DNA of 21,011 bases from IMG/VR virus record IMGVR_UViG_3300031857_001663, positions 1 to 21,011 of that record, one strand, 5' to 3'. A program made the position numbers and the translations under genes. The notes under the pieces were generated by a model that saw only the letters and a program-made list of their open reading frames with translations, ran no database searches and had not been told where the DNA came from. Positions 7,808 through 13,478 of the stretch are shown here, piece by piece (position 1 is the first letter of the stretch; each line of letters starts with the position of its first letter). This stretch comes from a virus.

Positions 7808-8133
7808 TTTGGGTCGGCGTCTTCCTCATCGGATCCGCTTGCCTTGGCAACGAGGTCGCTGAGTTTCTTGAAGTCCCTTACGCCGAGGTCAAGAATTTCG
7901 TCGTAAGTGATCTTGTCGGAGCCTACAATCAGGCGCTCGATGATCTTCATACCTCGCTCAACATCACCGGCTTTGCCAAGTTCTTTCTCCATATACAGGA
8001 GATCGCGGCCAGTCATTTCGCGGATTTGAATATCTCGACCGTCTGAAATCTTGGTAGAGAATGTTTCGAGCTGCTTTTGTTTTTTGTCCGCTGCCGGAGT
8101 TGGTTGTCCAGCATCTGTTGAAATGGTTCGCAT
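7804..8133 (-). CDS. Tail assembly chaperone (gpG/Mu gp41-like)
   Basis: The 109-residue product starts MRTISTDAGQPTPAADKKQK. Its core, FSTKISDGRDIQIREMTGRD followed by LLYMEKELGKAGDVERGMKI, resembles the 'l.dG..i.irE.tg.d' pattern of phage tail assembly chaperones of the Mu gp41/lambda G type. These coat the tape measure protein before tube polymerisation and are not in the virion. The last residues (GSDEEDADPN) are acidic, and the stop TAA directly follows a slippery heptamer, so most ribosomes would make this short form and a minority the extended one. A GGGTAAAA element lies 26 bases before the ATG. The gene appears to open the tail operon. Confidence 0.75.
   Translation of the reverse strand: MRTISTDAGQPTPAADKKQKQLETFSTKISDGRDIQIREMTGRDLLYMEKELGKAGDVERGMKIIERLIVGSDKITYDEILDLGVRDFKKLSDLVAKASGSDEEDADPN
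7807..7813 (-). other. -1 programmed ribosomal frameshift site CCCAAAC
   Basis: In the zero frame the coding strand reads GAC CCA AAC TAA. The heptamer C CCA AAC fits the X XXY YYZ rule exactly: after a one-base backward slip the two tRNAs re-pair with CCC and AAA. The zero-frame stop follows immediately and the -1 frame stays open for 140 codons. I see no obvious downstream hairpin or pseudoknot, and the adjacent stop codon may itself contribute to the pause. Confidence 0.8.
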
Positions 8134-8141
8134 AGTAATTG

Positions 8142-8366
8142 CTAAGTGAATCTGTCAAGTTTTACCCTCGCGTCAACAAGCTGCTTTTCAATCGACTCGG
8201 AACCCTCGCCAGGCGGCAGGGACAAGTAAATTTCCTGAGCAGTTTTCCAACTCTGTTTTGCGCCTTCAAGATCTTCCAGCTTCAGTCGATCCTCGATATC
8301 GCATATCCACATGAAGACTATCTCTTTTCGAAAGTAAGGGTCAATTGGAAGGGGTAACGGCGTCAT
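8142..8366 (-). CDS. Small 74-aa protein after the DNA polymerase, unknown function
   Basis: The ATG at 8366 (MTPLPLPIDPYFRKEIVFMW) overlaps the TGA of the preceding gene as ATGA, which fixes the start. A longer in-frame reading would overlap that gene by 60 bases. The protein is mainly helical and charged (CDIEDRLKLEDLEGAKQSWK, ending VDARVKLDRFT). I find no motif I recognise. It is the last gene of the polymerase operon, and the GGGTAAAA element for the next operon lies inside its 3' end, so its final codons double as regulatory DNA. The expected product is cytosolic. Function is unknown. Confidence 0.65.
   Translation of the reverse strand: MTPLPLPIDPYFRKEIVFMWICDIEDRLKLEDLEGAKQSWKTAQEIYLSLPPGEGSESIEKQLVDARVKLDRFT
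8160..8167 (-). promoter_or_regulatory. GGGTAAAA element upstream of the tail chaperone operon
   Basis: The coding strand reads GAGGGTAAAACTTGACAGAT, 26 bases before the chaperone ATG and inside the last codons of the 74-aa gene. Its first 16 bases are identical to the element before the portal gene. The following TTGACA looks like a -35 hexamer, but no -10 box could fit before the ATG at normal spacing. Confidence 0.55.
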
Positions 8367-8551
8367 AGGGCGCGAGAGATCGTGAATGCTTGTTGAGGAG
8401 AAAAGTACTCGGAGTTGTAAGCGCAATGGACCGAGGAGGGAATTTCTCGTCCCTTTTTATCATAGGGTGTGACCAGATAGTAAACTCCAGCAATACCAAC
8501 CATGGTTTCCAGTGAAGCTGATGCGACACGTGACTTGCGTGACTTTTTCAT
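8363..8551 (-). CDS. Small 62-aa protein coupled to the DNA polymerase gene, unknown function
   Basis: The ATG at 8551 shares ATGA with the stop of the DNA polymerase gene, and the gene's own TGA shares ATGA with the next start, so it lies in an unbroken coupled chain. The product starts MKKSRKSRVASASLETMVGI with a basic N-terminus. A small hydrophobic stretch follows (MVGIAGVYYLVTPYD), then a polar C-terminus (CAYNSEYFSPQQAFTISRAL). The hydrophobic part is too short for a confident membrane span. I do not recognise the family. Position alone suggests a role near replication. Confidence 0.65.
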   Translation of the reverse strand: MKKSRKSRVASASLETMVGIAGVYYLVTPYDKKGREIPSSVHCAYNSEYFSPQQAFTISRAL

Positions 8552-11343
8552 TTGATGAGACCTTTCTTGATTGCGTTGAAACGAGTTGTCAGTTTATCGA
8601 TGGCCCCGATCTCACTCAGCTCTTTCATCGAGTACTCCAAGCCAGATGGCTCTTTGTCGCCGCCAGGGTTGGAAGGAGTGACAGTCTTTTCCTTTGGCGA
8701 CTTACGAATCCGATTGTCGATTGCAACACTGGAGAAGTAAGCTCGTGACAGCGGCAGTTCGGGGATACCAACCGCAGAATGAAACAGGGACCAAGTGTAC
8801 ATGTGAGCGATTTGAAACAGAACAGCAAACTGCTCTGCATAACGGTCTGGTGTCATAAACCAGATCTCGTCATGAATACTGAGGATAAACCGTGCCGGAA
8901 TCTTGTATTCTTCGGTGAGCCAGTGGATGGAGGTAAGGAAGATCGACAAAATTTCCGCGCCGGAGGATTGAATTGTCCAGTTCACCCGCCCGGTTTTGAA
9001 GTCGTCGCCCACGGCAGCCGGACGCATCGCAGTCGAGATCTTGGTGCCCAGGCAAGGGAGCTGGGGCACACGAGTTCGCATTGCGATCTCTTCCATATAG
9101 TTGAAGCAACCAGAGTCGGATCCGCCTTCATAGAGCCCAGAGCGGTGTTTACCCTTCTTGCCCTCCAGAATGCGGTAGGCAAAGTTCTTCACCTCTGTAG
9201 GCGACTTTTCAGGGTACTTGCGGCGAATGTAAGTCTGCACAGCACGAACACCAGCTCCGTACAGGACAGCGAAACCGGCGATCTTGGCTGTGTCCCGATC
9301 CACTCCCGCCAGCTTGGCGAGGGCGCTGTGGGGGTCCGTGCCTGCCTCTTTCGAGCCGCTCAGGACGTTGTAGCCAAAGGGTGAACAACCGACGTGGCCG
9401 CCTTCCCACTTGTCGCTGTAGATCGAGGCGATCTGCATTTCTTGACCGTCAAAGTCTGCACCAACAATCTTCCAACCGTCTGGAGCTTTGACTCGCGTTT
9501 TAAGTTCAGTGCCGATGCGCCAGTTTTTGGTGGAGCACATCGTAACCATCAGCGATTCCACGGTTCTGCGAGTAACTGTGCCGTGGCAAAGAATCTCCGG
9601 CAGAGTGACCAGAGAGTCCTCGCCGTAAGGATTGTTGGCACGCAGGAAGATGCGGTCCATAACACGCTTTCGCACGGAAGTCCAGTAGGACACGGAGTTG
9701 GCAATCTCGAGTGCGCGTTTCGCCTCGGGAAGATCGCTGCTGAGGCGACCAACAGCCATATCTTCGACGAAATCTTTACTCAACACACCACCAACGTTGT
9801 CGCCATTGCCTTTCGGGTGTGGAATCTTCGTCAGATTACCGTCTTCGTCGTGGTAGCACCACCCGTCATTCTTGGTGAAGATCATCGGGCTACCTTCGTA
9901 CTTGAGCTTCAGCATCAGGTGAGCCAGGTTGGATTTCACACCGATATGCTGATTCTCGTCCTTGATGAAAGGGCGAACCCAGTTTGGGATGTGAGCATAC
10001 TTGCCTTTCGCAGACTTGACCTCCCAATCGAGTTGTGAAACCCACGGATCTTTGCGCACCCACTGCTGAGCCTTGATGGGATCGTTGAGGTAGAGAACGC
10101 GCCAGTCTTCGTAAGTTTTCCACACCAGATCCTTGCAGATCTGCGTCATTTCATCGTTGTATTCTTTGTAAACACGCTCAACATCCTCAATCCACTCGGA
10201 CCAGTTGTCGACGAGCGGAATGATCGAACCGTTCAGATGATAGTGACCGCAGAGAGCAACCATCGAAGGAGTGCTATCCAGGTACTTTGGCCACAGCGCC
10301 TGAAAGAGTTCAGCAGTGTAGTAAGCATCCTTCAGGGCGTAATCAAGAGCTTCGGTCAGAACTTGACGAATCTGCGAGAGATGAGTCGCATCTACGAAGA
10401 TATCACGAACTTTTTTATCCACTGCCCCCAGTTCTTTTACGTCCTCACCGAAATACTTTCGGACGGCAGCAACGTGAAAGTTGTAACATTGCACAAGGCT
10501 GTTCGTAGCGCCTTTGTCAAGCCACTTCGGGGCATAACGCAGTTTGCGCTTCTCGTCAGGGGTCAGACTCTCCGGGTCTTTTCCTGCGAGAACGTACAGC
10601 CAGCGTTGACCACTGGCCAATCCTGACACACCGATGTGAGCGGATAGCGTGTCGAAGTAAAAGTTTTCGGGCGCAGTCTGATCAAGAGTGTAACCCTCGC
10701 GAGCACGAACACGGTCGTAGCTGATGTTGTGACCAGGAATGAAGCGATTGGTTCCGATTGGAATCAGCTCATGTTGATCCCACTGGCTTTCAGGGATGGT
10801 CGGATCAATCAGTTCAGAAGCTAGCCAAACATATGCAGCTTTCGCGCTCAGGGCGGTGCCGATGATCGGAAACGCACCGCCGTGTACGTAAGTCTCGGTA
10901 TCGAACGTGAACGCTTCCTCTTCAGGGAAGTCCACCTTCTCGATGTACCAACCCCCGGCAGCAACATTCTCAACCCACTCGTACCGAGTCCAGCCGGATT
11001 CAAACCGGAACTCTTCAGGCGGCGGCAGAGGGGGAAGTTTGCACCGAGAGAATTGATCACCGAGCTCTTTGTAGCGGCCAACTTGGTCGCTGGCGATCTT
11101 TTCGAAATGATCGCGCAAAAAATCACCCTTCAAGTCTGGAAGCGGCAGAGGGCCATCATACAGACCTGCAGGGTGATCTACAGGAACAGAAATATCAAAT
11201 TCTTTCAGCAGGTTTTCTGCTTTCTGAATGGACAGACGAGACATTTTCTGTGGCTTTTCTGTGCCAAAGATTTTGTCGTGCAGGTCGTCTGACAGAACGG
11301 GGTATCCAAGTTGTGTTTTCTTCACGGACGTTAGGTTTTTCAT
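8548..11343 (-). CDS. Family A DNA polymerase of mitochondrial Pol gamma type, with 3'-5' exonuclease
   Basis: The 931-residue product has a full exonuclease: Exo I FTFDTET (D148, E150), Exo II GHNISYDRVRAREGY (N206, D210) and Exo III YALKD (Y335, D339). The polymerase has HGTVTRRTVE near 587, motif A VGADFDGQE (D630), GTDPHS near 668, motif B through K687 to Y695-G, RVNWTIQSS near 786, and motif C SIHDE (H824, D825, E826). The C-terminus has FFS-like FSSVAID, then RKSPKEKTVTPSNP. Pol gamma has GHNVSFDR, VGADVDSQE, SRVNWVVQSS, SIHDEV, FSAVDID and TPSNP at the same places, and KEDPW...LEW corresponds to RKDPWVSQLDW here. It is therefore closer to Pol gamma than to E. coli Pol I or T7 polymerase. 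Human POLG has 1239 residues; the spacer here is shorter. All catalytic residues are present, so it should be the phage replicase. Confidence 0.93.
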   Translation of the reverse strand: MKNLTSVKKTQLGYPVLSDDLHDKIFGTEKPQKMSRLSIQKAENLLKEFDISVPVDHPAGLYDGPLPLPDLKGDFLRDHFEKIASDQVGRYKELGDQFSRCKLPPLPPPEEFRFESGWTRYEWVENVAAGGWYIEKVDFPEEEAFTFDTETYVHGGAFPIIGTALSAKAAYVWLASELIDPTIPESQWDQHELIPIGTNRFIPGHNISYDRVRAREGYTLDQTAPENFYFDTLSAHIGVSGLASGQRWLYVLAGKDPESLTPDEKRKLRYAPKWLDKGATNSLVQCYNFHVAAVRKYFGEDVKELGAVDKKVRDIFVDATHLSQIRQVLTEALDYALKDAYYTAELFQALWPKYLDSTPSMVALCGHYHLNGSIIPLVDNWSEWIEDVERVYKEYNDEMTQICKDLVWKTYEDWRVLYLNDPIKAQQWVRKDPWVSQLDWEVKSAKGKYAHIPNWVRPFIKDENQHIGVKSNLAHLMLKLKYEGSPMIFTKNDGWCYHDEDGNLTKIPHPKGNGDNVGGVLSKDFVEDMAVGRLSSDLPEAKRALEIANSVSYWTSVRKRVMDRIFLRANNPYGEDSLVTLPEILCHGTVTRRTVESLMVTMCSTKNWRIGTELKTRVKAPDGWKIVGADFDGQEMQIASIYSDKWEGGHVGCSPFGYNVLSGSKEAGTDPHSALAKLAGVDRDTAKIAGFAVLYGAGVRAVQTYIRRKYPEKSPTEVKNFAYRILEGKKGKHRSGLYEGGSDSGCFNYMEEIAMRTRVPQLPCLGTKISTAMRPAAVGDDFKTGRVNWTIQSSGAEILSIFLTSIHWLTEEYKIPARFILSIHDEIWFMTPDRYAEQFAVLFQIAHMYTWSLFHSAVGIPELPLSRAYFSSVAIDNRIRKSPKEKTVTPSNPGGDKEPSGLEYSMKELSEIGAIDKLTTRFNAIKKGLIK

Positions 11344-11348
11344 GGTTT

Positions 11349-11375
11349 AGTATAGCGGAGCGCAACCGCTGTAAA
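11349..11375 (-). promoter_or_regulatory. Sigma70-like promoter immediately before the DNA polymerase gene
   Basis: A -35-like TTTACA (11375-11370) and a -10 TATACT (11354-11349) are separated by 15 bases. The -10 box ends only 5 bases before the polymerase ATG at 11343, so transcription would start at or within the initiation codon and the message would be leaderless. The flanking CGCTATACT also occurs before the gene starting at 13407. Confidence 0.5.
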
Positions 11376-11759
11376 TCAAGCGAAGACGTATAGGTCCAGG
11401 TTATCGATCGGAGCCGGCCCAAGTGTACCGGAAAAGAATCCCGGCACAATTCCACGAACTTTGGCGTAGTCGGGTTTGGCGCTCCCTACAAAACCTTGAA
11501 AGTTGGATGGCCTGATAGGGAACCACCTGTACAGGGGCGTACCATCTTCCTGGTAACCATACACGCCAGGCTGACCCATAAAAGGTGAACCGTGGACCCA
11601 AATACCTGCCGGATCTGGCGAACGTGTGTAGTAATTCGCACTGTTGTTTGTCCAACCTCTGTATTGAGGAGCCAGGATGTTACCTAGGAGCTCGGTATCA
11701 ATAGATCCGGCGTCGTACTCGGCGACGGCTTTTGCCATCTGAACAGCACGGGGATTCAT
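11376..11759 (-). CDS. Orphan 127-aa protein with its own GGGTAAAA element, unknown function
   Basis: The ATG at 11759 starts MNPRAVQMAKAVAEYDAGSI. The first 45 residues look helical. The rest is rich in glycine, proline, tyrosine and tryptophan (GWTNNSANYYTRSPDP, GSPFMGQPGVYGYQEDGTPL, YRWFPIRPSNFQGF), suggesting a compact beta or extended structure like that of some virion proteins. No catalytic motif, signal peptide or membrane span is visible. A GGGTAAAA element lies 23 bases upstream and the polymerase promoter follows its stop, so it appears to form a single-gene unit. Since the other elements mostly precede virion genes, I infer that it may be structural, with low confidence. I do not recognise the family. 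Confidence 0.7.
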   Translation of the reverse strand: MNPRAVQMAKAVAEYDAGSIDTELLGNILAPQYRGWTNNSANYYTRSPDPAGIWVHGSPFMGQPGVYGYQEDGTPLYRWFPIRPSNFQGFVGSAKPDYAKVRGIVPGFFSGTLGPAPIDNLDLYVFA

Positions 11760-11782
11760 ACACTTTCATCACAATTGAACAA

Positions 11783-11790
11783 TTTTACCC
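11783..11790 (-). promoter_or_regulatory. GGGTAAAA element upstream of the orphan 127-aa gene
   Basis: The coding strand reads CTAGGGTAAAATTGTTCA, 23 bases before the ATG. The octamer begins with the last base of the TAG stop of the preceding 85-aa gene, as at the sheath element. A stop overlapping the motif recurs in three of the five copies. Confidence 0.55.
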
Positions 11791-12047
11791 TAGAACACAC
11801 AGTCCCAGCAGAGCTTACCTGGTTCCTCGTCATAAAGCCCAAGATTTCTTGCCTCGTTGATTGAATCGAGAGTTTCCCGATCATTCTTGAGACGGCGATG
11901 CAACCGCAAACGCCAGAGGACGTACTCCCTCGCATTGCGTTCGGAGGGATCTTCGAGGTACTTCTGATATTTCGTTTCGACCGTCTGAACGATACCGATA
12001 CCAACTTTTTCAATAAGGTGGTCAACTTTCTGAAGAGCTCTTGCCAT
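11790..12047 (-). CDS. 85-aa helical protein, unknown function
   Basis: The ATG at 12047 overlaps the TAA of the preceding gene (TAATG). The product starts MARALQKVDHLIEKVGIGIV and continues with a basic helical stretch (VLWRLRLHRRLKNDRETLDS). It ends GKLCWDCVF, where CWDC could be a metal- or redox-active CxxC pair, though one pair alone is weak evidence. The arginine-rich middle would suit nucleic-acid or protein contacts. It is the last of three coupled genes under one upstream control region, and I do not recognise the family. Confidence 0.7.
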   Translation of the reverse strand: MARALQKVDHLIEKVGIGIVQTVETKYQKYLEDPSERNAREYVLWRLRLHRRLKNDRETLDSINEARNLGLYDEEPGKLCWDCVF

Positions 12048-12853
12048 TAGTTTGTCGAGTTGAAGGAGAACATTTTGAGCTCAAAGTTGCGAACACCGGA
12101 GCTTTCGTAAACGATATCTTTGTTCTTCTTGTAAATCTCGTAGGCGTCGAACACCGAAGAGAAGTGAAGCGGGCGGTCAGCGGGGCTGCTTCGCCAAAGG
12201 AGCATTTCCTGGAGGGACAGCGGAACGTCGATATCCCACTGCTCGTCTCGCGAAGAGTACAGGAGGGGGAGGGCGTCATTCCGCCACCAGTCGCAGATCT
12301 GGGGGCTGTATTCATCCCAAGCCAAAGGGTCCGTCAGGTGGGTGTCGCAAGTTTCGCGAATCCAGTTCACGTACTGGCGACCACGCTCAACAACAAGTTT
12401 GGCACTCGCCGGAACTTCTTCGAGGAAGTAAGCTTCCTCGTCACCACGAACGACCCGCTCAATAACCGAGGGGAACAAGAAGGACTCGGAGATAAGGCGG
12501 AAGTCCTCAGCACCTTCACTAACCAAGCGCAGAACAACCTCAAGGATCGACATAGTAGTCGCAATCTGAAGCTCTTCACCCGAAGCAGCAACTTTTGGTT
12601 TCTCGTTCGACAAACCTTTTCGCAGGAGGCTCAACTCACGCTCAAGGCGACGAACCTCTCGACCCATTTCTCTCTCGAGTTTGTTCTTGTAAATCTCTGA
12701 TTGTGTGATCAAGTTGTCAAACTTGGTGTCAAGTTTTTCCAACTCGGCGTCAAAGTGCTCAACGGAAACTTTCAAGTTAGAAAGCTTCTTCTTGAGGGAA
12801 GTGACTGAGGAGCGGATTGAATTGGTTGCGTAAAGTAGGTTGTCAGCAGTCAT
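12047..12853 (-). CDS. 268-aa protein with N-terminal coiled coil, unknown function
   Basis: The ATG at 12853 overlaps the TGA of the preceding gene (ATGA). Residues 10-85 form a probable long coiled coil: IRSSVTSLKKKLSNLKVSVE, then a leucine-spaced run ending REVRRLERELSLLRKGL. Residues 90-268 appear globular and acidic with many tryptophans (YVNWIRETCDTHL, ICDWWRNDALPLLY). No nuclease, ATPase or polymerase motif is visible. Coiled-coil N-termini are common in oligomeric structural, assembly and regulatory proteins. Its coupling to the genes on either side means the three products are probably made together and may act together. The function cannot be assigned from sequence alone. Confidence 0.78.
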   Translation of the reverse strand: MTADNLLYATNSIRSSVTSLKKKLSNLKVSVEHFDAELEKLDTKFDNLITQSEIYKNKLEREMGREVRRLERELSLLRKGLSNEKPKVAASGEELQIATTMSILEVVLRLVSEGAEDFRLISESFLFPSVIERVVRGDEEAYFLEEVPASAKLVVERGRQYVNWIRETCDTHLTDPLAWDEYSPQICDWWRNDALPLLYSSRDEQWDIDVPLSLQEMLLWRSSPADRPLHFSSVFDAYEIYKKNKDIVYESSGVRNFELKMFSFNSTN

Positions 12854-13407
12854 CAGATTGGGCGAATCGTTGCTCTTAGTTGGTCAGTGTTGACGTCGAT
12901 GACCTCAACGTTAAACGAGTATAGGCTCTCAGGGTCGCTGAGTAAGTGAAAACTTCCCTCGAAGCGGTCACCATCTCGAGAACGCAAGTAAAAGTTACCA
13001 GGCGTGGGTGGCGAGCAGAGTGCAATGTCGCCTGCGAATTCAGGGTTGGATTCTTCAATCGCCGTGACAAGCCTCTGGTAGATTGCAGAAGCCGCTGCCA
13101 TCTCACTGTCGTTTGAAAACTGCGCTCTGAGTTCGCCTTCAATCGCTTCCAGACTTGCCGCGATCCCCGTGTCAAGAACAATCTCGAAAGTTTCGCCTTC
13201 TCCCTGAGTCAGGAAACAAACTTCCTCCGAGTCAAAGTTGCATTCCTCCGGGTTATCAAATGCTTGAAAACCATGCTCCAGAAGCTCGTAAAAGGTTTCT
13301 TTGATTGTTTCAGCGTCAGGGCCACCCAAATAGTTGGCGATGGCGTGAAAAATTCGGGGGTTGGCGAGCAAACGCGCCACCGGGTAAATCAGCTGTTGTT
13401 CGTCCAT
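12853..13407 (-). CDS. 184-aa acidic protein, first gene of a three-gene unit, unknown function
   Basis: The product starts MDEQQLIYPVARLLANPRIF. The N-terminal 60 residues are helical (HAIANYLGGPDAETIKETFY). The middle is acidic. The last 55 residues look like alternating beta strands (NFYLRSRDGDRFEGSFHLLS, then LYSFNVEVIDVNTDQLRATI). GGAG lies 9 bases before the ATG, which gives this gene one of the clearer ribosome binding sites in the window. A GGGTAAAA element and a TATACT -10 box lie upstream. It overlaps the coiled-coil gene by ATGA. I do not recognise the family. Confidence 0.78.
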   Translation of the reverse strand: MDEQQLIYPVARLLANPRIFHAIANYLGGPDAETIKETFYELLEHGFQAFDNPEECNFDSEEVCFLTQGEGETFEIVLDTGIAASLEAIEGELRAQFSNDSEMAAASAIYQRLVTAIEESNPEFAGDIALCSPPTPGNFYLRSRDGDRFEGSFHLLSDPESLYSFNVEVIDVNTDQLRATIRPI

Positions 13408-13426
13408 TACAGTGCTCCGCCGAAGC

Positions 13427-13432
13427 AGTATA
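13427..13432 (-). promoter_or_regulatory. -10-like TATACT upstream of the three-gene unit
   Basis: The coding strand reads GATCGCTATACTGCTTCGG. It shares CGCTATACT with the DNA polymerase promoter. The start codon is 19 bases past the box, leaving a short leader with GGAG as a ribosome binding site. No good -35 hexamer is visible. It lies downstream of a GGGTAAAA element, so two promoter types may serve this unit. Confidence 0.35.
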
Positions 13433-13465
13433 GCGATCTCGTCGTTTGGTAATCGTTTAACATGG

Positions 13466-13473
13466 TTTTACCC
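13466..13473 (-). promoter_or_regulatory. GGGTAAAA element downstream of the topoisomerase gene
   Basis: The coding strand reads GCCGGGTAAAACCATGTT, 58 bases before the ATG of the 184-aa gene and a few bases after the TGA of the topoisomerase gene. It is the only one of the five copies not overlapping the preceding coding sequence and the only one followed by a sigma70-like -10 box. Confidence 0.5.
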
Positions 13474-13478
13474 GGCGC

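Noticed and set aside
7385-7813. Sequencing error or pseudogene as explanation for the split chaperone ORFs
   Set aside because: A canonical slippery heptamer lies at the exact junction, and two-frame chaperones are normal in phage tails. A random indel would not be expected to create this.
8153-8158. TTGACA after GGGTAAAA as a sigma70 -35 box for the tail chaperone gene
   Set aside because: The ATG follows within 20 bases, so no -10 box and start site fit at normal spacing. TTGACA also occurs in only two of the five GGGTAAAA contexts.
8779-10038. Two plus-strand frames (201 and 214 aa) antiparallel to the DNA polymerase
   Set aside because: They are antisense to conserved polymerase motifs, and their sequences have no recognisable domain. 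Long antisense frames are common in genes of this base composition.
12041-12700. Plus-strand 219-aa frame opposite the coiled-coil gene
   Set aside because: The minus-strand gene is coupled by overlapping stop and start codons on both sides and has coiled-coil character. The plus-strand frame has neither context nor motifs.
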